From Nibrella viscosa (lineage in GTDB: Bacteria > Bacteroidota > Bacteroidia > Cytophagales > Spirosomataceae): 64,000 nt of DNA. Location of the stretch: positions 806,001 through 870,000 of the forward strand of contig NZ_BAABHB010000001.1 of NCBI RefSeq assembly GCF_039541875.1, given 5' to 3'. Positions 18,801 through 26,854 of this stretch are shown in pieces. The notes below the pieces were generated by a model. That model did not search any database. It had not been told where the DNA came from and saw only the letters and a list, made by a program, of their open reading frames with translations. The number at the start of each line of letters is the position of its first letter. Positions within the stretch are counted from its first letter, which is position 1. The position numbers were made by a program, and so were the translations under genes.

Positions 18801-19247
18801 GGCGGAAACGGCCATCCGCTTGCCGGGTTTGCCGGGCTGATACGTTAAGAAATAAGCTGTGGTGTCGGAGAAGAGGCTGTAGTATTTGTGGGGCTGTGCG
18901 CCGGCCGGCCGGTAGAGCAGCGAGTCCTGGGCGCCATCATTACCCCGGCCGTAAAACTCGATATAGTCGGAGGGATCAAATCTTTTATCCGCTTCACCAG
19001 CAACGGTAATGGCCTGTTCGAGGCCCCGGTGGAAAAGCTGAAGGATGGTAGGGTCAATGGTGGTTACCGGAAAGCCTGCTTTCTGGAGGTCGGTGTAGGT
19101 GATGCGGTACAGGCCCGGCTGAGCAATCGGAATTTTGTAGTATTGCTGATCATAGTTGATCCACTCGTTGCCGAAGCGGGCCGTCTGGGCGGGTAACCGC
19201 GTGGATAATAGGAGTAGACATACTGACAGGGTAAACAATCGCATCAT
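15876..19247 (-). CDS. C25 (gingipain-like) protein related to type IX secretion sortase PorU
   Basis: This is a large exported protein of about 1123 residues with a signal peptide (MMRLFTLSVCLLLLSTRLPAQ; the start could also be at 19244). The middle is a C25 peptidase domain. The dyad is preserved as H634 in GHSS and C668 in NGCAAGNFY, the usual gingipain spacing. The C-terminus holds a FlgD-like Ig domain (WDGTSETGNRLPNGLYLYQI), as in PorU. PorU cleaves and attaches type IX cargo at the cell surface. This could be the main PorU or the second, PorU2-like, copy seen in Cytophagales; I favour the latter from its length and neighbours. It overlaps the glycosyltransferase gene by 4 bp. Confidence 0.8.
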   Translation of the reverse strand: MMRLFTLSVCLLLLSTRLPAQTARFGNEWINYDQQYYKIPIAQPGLYRITYTDLQKAGFPVTTIDPTILQLFHRGLEQAITVAGEADKRFDPSDYIEFYGRGNDGAQDSLLYRPAGAQPHKYYSLFSDTTAYFLTYQPGKPGKRMAVSADTDFTGLTPEPYHWAEELRVFTDTYPAGNIYPMGAGYSDGSILSGYDVGEGWSGPVIKSNTSYSQTFTLTNYFASELSKPLVRVLVVGRTAFNHTVAFSVGPASGSLRRLAAVPFTNYTHQRFNAELNLSDLSPAGHVVLDVSPQEEGEEVSVSVIQVRYPQRTDLAGTSAKLLRLRTNPAGRSQLVLTNVAAGSRVFDLTDPNAVGILEGQLTAGRWQGVIRQTQTERTLLVTSQILPIPPIQPVTLRSVDPKKHNYLMVTHPLLRQPAGGIADPVQAYAMYRASAAGGGYDTLTVTINQLFDQFSYGERTPLAIRRFADYMLAKGNPQFLFLIGQSRDPQGVRKNPAIATLDMVPNAGWPGSDLGLVEGLNGFPQNVPAIPIGRLNAGRPQQVIDYLNKVKEHENTGVPALWRKDILHLSGGRSSYELSEFRRYVDEFKQLVEKPYIGGRVTTVSKQTDEPVETIPIADPVNRGVGMISMFGHSSLDITDIDIGFVSNDRLGYRNKGRYPFLLVNGCAAGNFYFGRPTIGTDWILTPDRGAVLFLAHTYNGFPYFLKTYSDQLYALLSDSAYLARPIGQLQQETIRRYLAGNNTIYDITNAQQITLQGDPAVSVFPFPRPDFGIDAGGLTLTGSKGGPVSSQTDSVKLTGIITNYGRVANGPLVIRVRQFSEQGLLLHEQSVSIPATYYADTVQFVLPNQKNAIRSLYYEVELDPDQHFSEMNRHNNRAQISTSGAVTELPFPADVIPPVLEVAFDGVRIRNNDIVSARPTIDVWLQDENRRLLRSDTTGIDLYVQAPCAKAPCPYKRLSLRSPQTTWTPAGADNLFTLTYRLQTALADGQYQFEVHARDLSGNRAAPYRIQFRVVNEPKILAAGAYPNPFAWQTRFLLTATGEQSPGAITIRITDPTGRLVRVLRMVGRVGTNEIFWDGTSETGNRLPNGLYLYQIAIEVGASPLPVEPDLSLTGKVIIAR

Positions 19248-19364
19248 ATACCGTAAGCAAAACACGGCTTTAAAGGTACATTTTTTTTCGCTCCCATCTG
19301 TGTAGCTTCCCTGTCGTTCAACCCGGCTTTCTTCCGCTAATCCATAAATGATAATCTTTTTAAT

Positions 19365-19403
19365 AAAGTACCTTGCATAACAAAGTACCTTACACTACCT
19401 TTG
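19365..19403 (+). promoter_or_regulatory. padR promoter with duplicated AAAGTACCTT operator
   Basis: TTG at 19373-19375 and TACCTTTG at 19396-19403 are 20 nt apart, a good Bacteroidota promoter. AAAGTACCTT occurs twice, at 19365-19374 and 19382-19391 (17 bp apart); the first covers the -33 box and the second fills the spacer. This is the layout expected of a repressor binding its own promoter. Confidence 0.7.
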
Positions 19404-19436
19404 TGGTATCAATGGTACAAATAGCTAATACGCGCC

Positions 19437-19865
19437 ATGAATATAGAAAATGCTCAGGTGCAGATGCGGAAAGGGATTCTGGAATTCTGCATCCTGCACA
19501 TCATCTCCAGAGGGGAAGTATATGCCTCCGACATGCTCGACGAGCTGACCTCAGCCCGCATCATGGTTGTAGAAGGTACGCTGTACCCCCTGCTGACCCG
19601 GCTCAAAAATGCCGGCCTGCTCGATTACAAATGGGTAGAATCTACATCGGGGCCCCCGCGTAAGTACTACATCCTGACCGCACTCGGCCGAACCTCGCTA
19701 AATGCCCTGGATGAAACCTGGAAAGAGTTGGCCGAATCGGTTAACTTAATTGTCAGTAAGACCGACCAGCACCGGGCCGCCGTCAACGGGAAGCACGAAA
19801 CGCTCGACATGAACAGGCCGGGCAGCCATCGGGACGAGTCCGGTCTATCCCCAACCGAACAGTAA
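19437..19865 (+). CDS. PadR-family transcriptional regulator
   Basis: This is a regulator of 142 residues. It has the winged-helix start MRKGILEFCILHIIS and the diagnostic VVEGTLYPLLTRLKNAGLL, followed by GPPRKYYILTALGR; all are typical of PadR. A charged tail follows from about residue 110. It is the first gene before a PspC/GIN envelope-stress-like protein, an arrangement common in Bacteroidota, and probably represses this operon through the two AAAGTACCTT sites in its promoter. Confidence 0.93.
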   Translation: MNIENAQVQMRKGILEFCILHIISRGEVYASDMLDELTSARIMVVEGTLYPLLTRLKNAGLLDYKWVESTSGPPRKYYILTALGRTSLNALDETWKELAESVNLIVSKTDQHRAAVNGKHETLDMNRPGSHRDESGLSPTEQ

Positions 19866-19915
19866 ACCACCGCTTAACCTACTCACATAGTCAGTCTTAA
19901 AAGGATTTGTCAATC

Positions 19916-22468
19916 ATGAAAAAGACGATCAGTATCAATATCAGCGGGGTCATCTTCCACATCGAAGAAGATGGCTACGATAAACTGAAAAGCTACCTGT
20001 CATCGATTCAGCAATACTTCTCCAGCTACGAAGACAGTCAGGAAATAGTAACCGACATTGAAAACCGGATTGCCGAGAAACTACTGGCCAAACTGAAGTT
20101 GGCCGAGAAACAGGCGATCTCCATCGAGGATGTCAATGAACTCATCAGCGCGATGGGGACAGTGGCCGACTTTGAAGCGGTGGAAGAAGAGGAAGTGCTG
20201 GTGGGTACCAGCAGCCGGCAATATGCCGCCGATAGCGGCTATTCCGCAACGGGGGGTGCGCAATCCGGGGCTTCGGCCCAGCAGTCAACGGCGGGTAGCC
20301 GTTCGGCCGGCGCATCGGCGGCTCCTCCGCGCAAGCTGTACCGCGACCTGCGCCGGAAAACCATCGCCGGGGTGGCATCGGGTATTGCGCACTATTTTAA
20401 CATCGATCCGGTCTGGGTACGCCTGCTGTTCCTGACCCTGGTACTGGGCCTGCCGCCATTCAGTGAGGCAGTTTTTAACGACGGAGGTGGATTTTTCGGG
20501 GGACTGGCCGGCTTTACCGTCCTGTTCTACATCGCCATGTGGATTGCCTTTCCGGGCTCCAGCCAACTGGAAGAAGATAAATCCGTCAAGAAGTTCTACC
20601 GTAACCCCGATGACAAGGTGCTGGGGGGCGTTGCCTCGGGTATAGCGGCTTATTTCGGTACCGATTCGGGAGTAGTCCGCCTGCTGTTTGTGCTTGGTAT
20701 CGTATTCTTCGGGGTGGGTTTCCTGGCCTACATTATCCTCTGGATCATATCGCCGATAGCCCAGACCCTCACCGAAAAAATGGAGATGAAAGGCCAGCCG
20801 ATTACGCTGACCAATATCGAGCACAATATCAAGCGCAGCCTGAACATCAACGAGGGTGCGGAGGAAAGCCCCATTACAAAAGTGTTGCTGTTTCCCTTTC
20901 GGCTGATCGCTGTCATTGTCAATGGTCTTGGCCGGGCGTTAGGGCCCCTTCTGGGTGGACTGGTGGCGGTAATCCGGGTGTTTGTGGGTGTGCTCATACT
21001 GATTATTGCTTTTGCCCTGATGGTGGCCGCGCTGGCCGTGACGGGCGTCGGGCTGGGTATCAGCAGCGGAGCTACTTTTGGCGACAGCGATCTGCCCCTG
21101 CATCTGCTCCGGGAGGATATTGGTGCTCCTATGATCATGGCGGCCTTTGTAGCCGCGTTTCTGCCGCTTCTGGGCCTGGCCGTTCTGGGGCTGATGCTGA
21201 TCACCCGCCGGTCGATGGTCAGCAGCCGGACCGCCCTGACATTGGTGGGTGTCTGGCTGGTGAGTGTAATCATCCTGTCGGCCACCGTACCCAATGTGGT
21301 GGCAAACTTCCGGAGAACGGCAACTATTGAAGAAACCAGGGTACTGTCGGTTGCCGGTACGCCCACCTTTGAGTTGAACCAGATCGATTCCGATTACCTG
21401 GATAAACCCAGTATTCGGCTCGAAGGTTACGAGGGCCCTGATTTTAAACTCGAGCAGCGGTTTGAGGCTAAAGGCCGTAACCGGGCCGAAGCAGAGACCA
21501 ACGCCCGCACCATTACGTATAACGTTGCCCAGCGAGATTCGGTCATCCGGTTCGACGATGGGGTCGAACTGGCTCCTAGCGCCCGCTTCCGGGCGCAGGA
21601 ACTGAACATGACGCTGTTTATTCCGTACGACCGGCCGTTCCGGATGACCGAGCGTTTTGCCCGCTACATCCGCAATGAGTTTGGTGGTAAGGAACTGGAC
21701 CGGATGACCCAAACCCTTTGGCGCTTCACCCGTGCCGATGGCCTGGTGAGCATCAATTTCCCCCGTGAACTGAACCGCCGGTATGAGTCGGACAACGATG
21801 GCGACCTGGATGACCTGAGTGATGGCGTCGAGAACATTATTGACGAAGAACTGGGTGATGATTTCTCGACCCAGGGTGAGTATACCCGCCAGTTTGATGT
21901 TTCTCAATTTAAGCGTATCAACGCGTCGGGGGCCTTTTCGATCCGGATCGTCAAAGGCGAAACCGTTAAGGTAGTCGCCGACGGCCGGGAGCGGGACATT
22001 AACGATCTGCGGGTAAACGTCGATGGCGACGAGCTGGAGGTATCGCTTAACCGCCGGGGGCTTTTCAACTGGAAAGATACCAAGCGTATTGGGCTGACCG
22101 TTACCATGCCGTTGGTGAGCGAGTTAAAACTGTCTGGTGCCTCCCGCTCCAATCTGGCCGGATTTGGCCGGATCGATAATCTGGCAGTGGGGTTATCAGG
22201 TGCCTGCCGGTCGGTCGTAGACGGGGATATTCAGCGACTGTCGGTCGATCTCTCCGGGGCCTCCAAGGTGATTCTGAAAGGGCAGGCCGATGCGCTGAAT
22301 GCCGACATCTCGGGTGCCAGCAAGCTTGATGCCACCCAGATGACCGTTCGCCGGGCAACGGTAGAAGCCAGCGGGGCCAGCAGTGCGGCTATGGGTCAGG
22401 TTGGCACGCTGGAGTCCAAAACATCCGGAGCCAGTAAGATCCGCCGGCAGGAAGGCGATAGGCAATAA
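19916..22468 (+). CDS. PspC-domain membrane protein with C-terminal GIN (DUF2807) domain
   Basis: This is a membrane protein of 850 residues. The ATG at 19916 is preceded by AAAGGA at a useful distance. Residues 1-85 form a cytoplasmic N-terminal domain. Two PspC domains follow, at about 140-200 (KLYRDLRRKTIAGVASGIA) and 225-285 (KFYRNPDDKVLGGVASGIA). Three or so more membrane segments lie at about 320-480, and then an acidic stretch. Residues about 660-840 form a GIN/DUF2807 domain, a right-handed beta-helix-like adhesin head made of repeating SGAS motifs. PspC is known from phage-shock (envelope stress) systems; the role of this fusion is inferred. The adjoining gene repeats the GIN domain as a lipoprotein. 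Confidence 0.87.
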   Translation: MKKTISINISGVIFHIEEDGYDKLKSYLSSIQQYFSSYEDSQEIVTDIENRIAEKLLAKLKLAEKQAISIEDVNELISAMGTVADFEAVEEEEVLVGTSSRQYAADSGYSATGGAQSGASAQQSTAGSRSAGASAAPPRKLYRDLRRKTIAGVASGIAHYFNIDPVWVRLLFLTLVLGLPPFSEAVFNDGGGFFGGLAGFTVLFYIAMWIAFPGSSQLEEDKSVKKFYRNPDDKVLGGVASGIAAYFGTDSGVVRLLFVLGIVFFGVGFLAYIILWIISPIAQTLTEKMEMKGQPITLTNIEHNIKRSLNINEGAEESPITKVLLFPFRLIAVIVNGLGRALGPLLGGLVAVIRVFVGVLILIIAFALMVAALAVTGVGLGISSGATFGDSDLPLHLLREDIGAPMIMAAFVAAFLPLLGLAVLGLMLITRRSMVSSRTALTLVGVWLVSVIILSATVPNVVANFRRTATIEETRVLSVAGTPTFELNQIDSDYLDKPSIRLEGYEGPDFKLEQRFEAKGRNRAEAETNARTITYNVAQRDSVIRFDDGVELAPSARFRAQELNMTLFIPYDRPFRMTERFARYIRNEFGGKELDRMTQTLWRFTRADGLVSINFPRELNRRYESDNDGDLDDLSDGVENIIDEELGDDFSTQGEYTRQFDVSQFKRINASGAFSIRIVKGETVKVVADGRERDINDLRVNVDGDELEVSLNRRGLFNWKDTKRIGLTVTMPLVSELKLSGASRSNLAGFGRIDNLAVGLSGACRSVVDGDIQRLSVDLSGASKVILKGQADALNADISGASKLDATQMTVRRATVEASGASSAAMGQVGTLESKTSGASKIRRQEGDRQ

Positions 22469-22536
22469 AATGCCCGGTGGATTTGCAACTATTCCTGGAG
22501 ATTTCCATCTTTATCGAAACCTTTACCGACACGAGT

Positions 22537-23274
22537 ATGTATACTTCCGCCTTTGTCAAACGCTTTCTGTGGCTAGCAGGCGCGTTATTTACCGTCTTTT
22601 CGTTTCTCTCGTTTACCGCCTGTCATACCTCAACCTCCTCTGGTCAGGACGATACGCGTACGTTTTCGGTGCGCGATTTCGACCGGGTCGATGTGGGGAG
22701 TGCCATGGAAATTAATATTCGTCAGGGCGGCAATTTCAGTGTAATGGCCAGCGGTCGCAAAAGTGACCTCGATGATTTGGAGGCTTCTGTCTCCGGCGGC
22801 AAACTTCGGGTGCGTTACCGCGAAAGCCGCTGGAATTCCAACCGCAAGCGGGTAACACTCGACATTGTGATGCCGCAGTTACGCGGAGCCGATTTCTCCG
22901 GGGCCTCCCGCTCCACCATAAGCGGCTTCCGCAACCAGGGAACCTTCGACCTGGAAATCTCCGGCGCTTCGACCTCAACCGTCGGCGTAGATGCTACGCG
23001 ACTGAACCTGGATGTATCAGGAGCGTCTAACGTCACCCTGACCGGAAAAGCGGAAACGCTGGCCGGCGAGGTCTCCGGCGCTTCGTCGGTAAAAGCCTAT
23101 GAGCTGAGTCTGAAAGATGCCAGCCTGGAGGTATCGGGGGCGAGTTCGGCGCGGATTAACGTAACGGGCAAGCTGAACGTATCGGCCAGTGGGGCCAGCA
23201 GTGTCCGGTACCGGGGGGGCGCAGCGGTGCGCTCCAATACATCAGGAGCCAGCTCGGTACACACCGAGAGCTAA
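22537..23274 (+). CDS. GIN-domain (DUF2807) lipoprotein
   Basis: This is a protein of 245 residues. The start at 22537 gives a signal peptide ending at a lipobox-like SFTAC. Residues about 45-245 are a GIN/DUF2807 domain (FDRVDVGSAMEINIRQGG; repeated SGAS at FSGASRS, VSGASNV, VSGASSV and others). It is clearly homologous to the C-terminal domain of the preceding protein, where the same register of SGAS turns occurs, so one arose from the other by duplication. It is probably exposed in the periplasm or on the surface. A strong hairpin follows the stop codon. Confidence 0.87.
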   Translation: MYTSAFVKRFLWLAGALFTVFSFLSFTACHTSTSSGQDDTRTFSVRDFDRVDVGSAMEINIRQGGNFSVMASGRKSDLDDLEASVSGGKLRVRYRESRWNSNRKRVTLDIVMPQLRGADFSGASRSTISGFRNQGTFDLEISGASTSTVGVDATRLNLDVSGASNVTLTGKAETLAGEVSGASSVKAYELSLKDASLEVSGASSARINVTGKLNVSASGASSVRYRGGAAVRSNTSGASSVHTES

Positions 23275-23296
23275 CAGGCTTTGCCAACCATATAAA

Positions 23297-23328
23297 GCAA
23301 GAGGCAACCCCAGCGGGCTGCCTCTTGC
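23297..23328 (+). terminator. Hairpin ending the padR-pspC-GIN operon
   Basis: GCAAGAGGCA (23297-23306) and TGCCTCTTGC (23319-23328) are perfect 10-bp arms around a 12-nt loop, 23 nt after the GIN gene. There is no T-run, so it may need a factor or may stabilise the 3' end. Confidence 0.65.
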
Positions 23329-23373
23329 CGTTCAGGGGGATGAAAACCGACTGATTTACGGCATAACTGCCAG

Positions 23374-23409
23374 TTCTAAGGGTTTTCTAATAAACAACGT
23401 GTATATTTC
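23374..23409 (+). promoter_or_regulatory. Response-regulator gene promoter with two phased TTCTAA repeats
   Basis: TTCTAA occurs at 23374-23379 and 23385-23390, exactly 11 bp apart. TATATTTC at 23402-23409 reads as the -7 box and begins 15 bp after the second CTAA begins. There is no good TTG -33 box, as expected where an activator replaces it. The same arrangement stands at 25535-25579 and 31087-31142. Confidence 0.65.
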
Positions 23410-23456
23410 GGTTGGCAGATACGCTACCTTAAGCCGGAGCCGATCGGCTATATACA

Positions 23457-24149
23457 ATGGACAACAAACGAATATTGATAATTGAAGATGACCGGCGGAT
23501 TGCCCAGAACATCAGCCGGGGCCTGCAACAGGAAGGGTTCCACACCGAGATTGCCTACGAAGGGTACAACGGCCGGAACCTGGCGCTGAGTCAGGAATTT
23601 GATCTTATTATTCTGGACATCAGCCTGCCCGGCCTGAACGGCTACGAAATCTGCCGCAACCTTCGGGAGCAGAAACCGTACCTGCCAATTATTATGCTGA
23701 CCGCGCTCGGCGAAATGGAAGATAAGGTCGAAGGATTTAAACTGGGAGCCGACGACTACCTGGTAAAACCCTTTGATTTCAGGGAACTGACCGCCCGCAT
23801 CAACGCCTGCCTGCGCCGTTCCGACATGCTGAATATACACAAGCATGAGGAAGTGCTGCAGGTAGCCGATCTGGTAGTCAACGTCACCACCAAAACGGTA
23901 CAGCGCGGTACCAAATACATTGAACTGACGGCGCGGGAGTTTGCCCTGCTCGAATACCTGATCCGGAATAAGGGCCGCGTGGTTTCGAAGATGGACCTTG
24001 GCGAGCAGGTCTGGAACCTGAACTTCGACCCCGGAACCAACGTGGTGGAGGTATATATTAACTACCTGCGTAAGAAAATTGACAAGGATTTCCAGCAAAA
24101 ACTAATTCATACCCGTTCGGGTATGGGGTATGTACTCAAAGAAGAGTAA
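23457..24149 (+). CDS. OmpR-family response regulator of the efflux system
   Basis: This is a regulator of 230 residues. The receiver domain has D11/D12, phosphoacceptor D54 in ILDISLPGLNG, and K in YLVKPFDFREL. The OmpR/PhoB winged helix follows from about residue 125 (ELTAREFALLEYLIRNKGRVVSK; NVVEVYINYLRKKID). It resembles CusR/CzcR-type metal or envelope regulators. The kinase gene starts 5 bp later. OmpR-family proteins bind tandem sites about 11 bp apart, which matches the phased CTAA repeats before this gene, before the tolC-like gene and after the pump gene, so self-activation is likely. Confidence 0.93.
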   Translation: MDNKRILIIEDDRRIAQNISRGLQQEGFHTEIAYEGYNGRNLALSQEFDLIILDISLPGLNGYEICRNLREQKPYLPIIMLTALGEMEDKVEGFKLGADDYLVKPFDFRELTARINACLRRSDMLNIHKHEEVLQVADLVVNVTTKTVQRGTKYIELTAREFALLEYLIRNKGRVVSKMDLGEQVWNLNFDPGTNVVEVYINYLRKKIDKDFQQKLIHTRSGMGYVLKEE

Positions 24150-24154
24150 CGGCC

Positions 24155-25522
24155 ATGCAGATTAAGACCCGCATTGCGCTCCAGTTTTCCTGTATAGTCG
24201 TTACCATTCTGGTGACGTTCTCGCTGGTCATTTATTTTACATCGGCTACCTACCGGCAGGAGGAATTTTACGACCGCCTGAAAAGCAAGGCACTGACTAC
24301 GGTGCGGTACCTGCTGGAGGTAAACGAGATTGATGAAGATCTGCTCCGCATCATTGACGAAAACAGCCTGACTGCCCTGATCAACGAAAAGGTCCTGATT
24401 TTTGACGAGCAGAACCGGCTGATTTATTCCAGTGCCGGTGATGAGGTGGTTACATATCCAAAAGGTATACTGAACGAAGTCCGGGAAGAGAAAGACATTG
24501 AAACGGTCTATAACGATATGGAGCTGGCTGGGTTTCTGTATGAGGAGCAGCACCGCAGCGTGGTGGTGCTGGCGATGGCGTATGACCGCTTCGGCAAAAG
24601 CAAACTGCGTAATCTCCGTAACACGCTGGGTTGGGGTTTGCTGGTTGGTCTGAGTGTTACAGTGGGGTTGGGCATCTTCTTCGCCGGGCAGTCGCTGCGC
24701 CCCATCAGCAAAATCAACGAGCAGATTTCTACCATTACAGCCCGGAACCTCCGCAACCGGCTCGACGAAGGGAACCGGCAGGACGAAATTGCGCAGTTGG
24801 CTATTAATTTTAACCAGGTGCTACAGCGCCTGGAGCAGGCCTTTGAGCAGCAGCACAGCTTTGTATCTCATGCTTCGCACGAACTGCGAACACCCCTGGC
24901 CGCCCTGAAATCGGAAATTCAAATCGGCCTGCGGCAGCAGTACAGCGCCGATGAGTACCGGGAAATTCTGGATAACCTGATGAGCGATACCGACCGGCTC
25001 ATCAGCCTGACCAATAACCTGTTGTTTCTGGCCCGTACCCTGGAAAATATTAGCCAGATGCCTTTGGAAAACGTCCGCGTCGAAGACGTGCTGTTTTTGG
25101 CCAAAGAAGAACTTACCAGCGCCAAACCGAATTTCCAGATCGATATCGACTACGAAAACCTGCCTGAAGCTGAGACCGAAACGATGGTGCGGGGCAACGA
25201 AGAACTGCTGAAGCGAGTGGTACTGAACCTGTTCGACAATGCGTGTAAATACTCAAAGGATCACCGGGCTGAGGTGCGCATCCGGACCGATGAGCGGATG
25301 TGTACCGTCACGGTAAAAGACACCGGCATCGGTATTTCAAAAAAGGATCAGGAGAGTATCTTTCAACCCTTTTACCGGGCGTCTAATGCGGTGGGGTATG
25401 AAGGCTTTGGCGTAGGGCTGTCTATCTGCCGGAAAATCGTTGAATTGCACCAGGGCATGATTTCTGTAAGCAGCCGGCTCCACCAGGGCAGTTGTTTTAC
25501 CATCCGCATTCCCCATTTGTAA
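24155..25522 (+). CDS. HAMP-domain sensor histidine kinase
   Basis: This is a kinase of 455 residues. It has a first membrane segment at residues 10-30, a periplasmic sensor of about 125 residues, a second membrane segment at about 158-178, a HAMP linker (LRPISKINEQIS), and the phosphoacceptor H242 in SHASHELRTPL. The ATPase boxes follow (LNLFDNACKYS, DTGIGISKKD, GFGVGLSICRKIV). It pairs with the OmpR-type regulator directly upstream and lies just before the RND efflux genes, as CusS/CzcS-type kinases do. The ligand, a metal or other toxic compound, cannot be read from the sequence. Confidence 0.92.
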   Translation: MQIKTRIALQFSCIVVTILVTFSLVIYFTSATYRQEEFYDRLKSKALTTVRYLLEVNEIDEDLLRIIDENSLTALINEKVLIFDEQNRLIYSSAGDEVVTYPKGILNEVREEKDIETVYNDMELAGFLYEEQHRSVVVLAMAYDRFGKSKLRNLRNTLGWGLLVGLSVTVGLGIFFAGQSLRPISKINEQISTITARNLRNRLDEGNRQDEIAQLAINFNQVLQRLEQAFEQQHSFVSHASHELRTPLAALKSEIQIGLRQQYSADEYREILDNLMSDTDRLISLTNNLLFLARTLENISQMPLENVRVEDVLFLAKEELTSAKPNFQIDIDYENLPEAETETMVRGNEELLKRVVLNLFDNACKYSKDHRAEVRIRTDERMCTVTVKDTGIGISKKDQESIFQPFYRASNAVGYEGFGVGLSICRKIVELHQGMISVSSRLHQGSCFTIRIPHL

Positions 25523-25532
25523 ATTAATTTTT

Positions 25533-25579
25533 TTCTAAGGTTGCACTAACTCCCCTTTAAGATTGGTTATATACCTTGC
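25533..25579 (+). promoter_or_regulatory. Efflux operon promoter with phased CTAA repeats
   Basis: CTAA at 25535 and 25546 and TTAA at 25557 are 11 bp apart each. TACCTTGC at 25572-25579 is the probable -7 box, again beginning 15 bp after the start of the last repeat. The tolC-like ATG is at 25597, giving a short leader. Confidence 0.65.
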
Positions 25580-25596
25580 GACCGTTAAGTACATTT

Positions 25597-26850
25597 ATGC
25601 AAGGTATATTTCTGGTTATTTTTTTTGTATTCAGTTCATTAAGTGTTTTCGCTCAGGATTCTCTCCGGCTTACCCTTCGGCAGGCTGATAGCCTTTTTGT
25701 CCGGAACAATCTCTTTCTGCTGGCGGAGCGCTTCCGCATCGATGCGAGTCAGGCCCAGATCTTACAGGCCAGTTTATACGATAACCCCACCGTAACGGTC
25801 GAACTAAGTGCCTACAACACCGAAAACAGGCGGGTGCTGGATGCCGGTCGGAACGGGCAGAAAATCTTTACCGTGCAGCAACTGCTTTACACGGCGGGTA
25901 AGCGGAATAAACGCATTGCCCTGGCTACCGAAGCCGCCCGGCTCACGGAATTTGAATTTCTGGACCTGCTGCGGGGCCTGCGGTTTGAACTGCGTACTCG
26001 TTTCTTCAACGTATTCTTCCAGGAGCAGACGCTCCGGCGCTACGATATTCAGATCAACACCCTCGTCGGCACCGTCGATGCGTTTGAACGGGAGTACCAG
26101 CGCAATAATGTGTCGTTGCGCGAACTGCTCCGGCTGAAAGCGCTGCTGTTTCAACTGCACAACGACCGGACCGAAATCCTGTTTCAGATGGCCGAGGACC
26201 AGCAGGCCATGCGCACGCTGATGGCCGTGGAACTGCCCATCCGGCCCCTGGTCAACGAAGACCGGCTGAGCCGCTACCAGATTGGCTCCCTATCGGAAGA
26301 AAACCTTCGGGAGCGGGCGTTCCGCAACCGCGCCGACATCCGCGCCAGTGAGTCGCTGACCCGTCAGGCGGAACTCAATTTCAACCTCCAGAAGGCCCTG
26401 GCCTCGCCCGACATTCGCGTGGGGGGCACCTACGACCAGGCGGGAAGCTACATCCAGAATTATCTGGGTCTGTCGGCATCCATGGATCTGCCGGTGTTTA
26501 ACCGCAATCAGGGAAATATCCGGGTAGCTCGTAACCAGATCGACTATCAGAAGCGTCTTCAGGAGCAGAAGTATATGCAGGTAACCAACGAAGTGGCTAG
26601 TACACTGAGTAAGGTGCGGGATGTGGAGCAGATGTACCGGCGGGTCGATACGCGGTTTACCGACCAGTTCGACCAGTTGAACCGGGGGGTCATCGAGAAT
26701 TTCCAGCGCCGGAACATTTCGCTGCTGGAGTTCATCGATCTGTTTGAAACGTATAATGAGCATATCCGGGAACTGAACCGCCTGAAAGCGGACCGGATCA
26801 GAGTTTACGAAGAATTAACGTACGTAATTGGAGAAGACCTGTTCAATTAA
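25597..26850 (+). CDS. TolC-family outer-membrane efflux channel
   Basis: This is a protein of 417 residues. The ATG at 25597 begins a signal peptide (FLVIFFVFSSLSVFAQ); a TTG seven codons upstream would lie inside the -7 box and is rejected. The body is made of long amphipathic coiled-coil segments with the TolC inner repeat (LRLTLRQADSLFVRNN, ASLYDNPTVTVE, TYDQAGSYIQNYLGLSASMDLPVFNRNQG). It forms the outer-membrane duct for the adaptor and pump encoded next. The adaptor gene starts 4 bp after its stop. Confidence 0.92.
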   Translation: MQGIFLVIFFVFSSLSVFAQDSLRLTLRQADSLFVRNNLFLLAERFRIDASQAQILQASLYDNPTVTVELSAYNTENRRVLDAGRNGQKIFTVQQLLYTAGKRNKRIALATEAARLTEFEFLDLLRGLRFELRTRFFNVFFQEQTLRRYDIQINTLVGTVDAFEREYQRNNVSLRELLRLKALLFQLHNDRTEILFQMAEDQQAMRTLMAVELPIRPLVNEDRLSRYQIGSLSEENLRERAFRNRADIRASESLTRQAELNFNLQKALASPDIRVGGTYDQAGSYIQNYLGLSASMDLPVFNRNQGNIRVARNQIDYQKRLQEQKYMQVTNEVASTLSKVRDVEQMYRRVDTRFTDQFDQLNRGVIENFQRRNISLLEFIDLFETYNEHIRELNRLKADRIRVYEELTYVIGEDLFN

Positions 26851-26854
26851 AACT

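Noticed and set aside
23297..23328. Hairpin after the GIN gene as part of the regulator promoter
   Set aside because: It lies about 100 bp before the -7 box at 23402 and directly after the GIN stop codon, so a 3'-end role is simpler.
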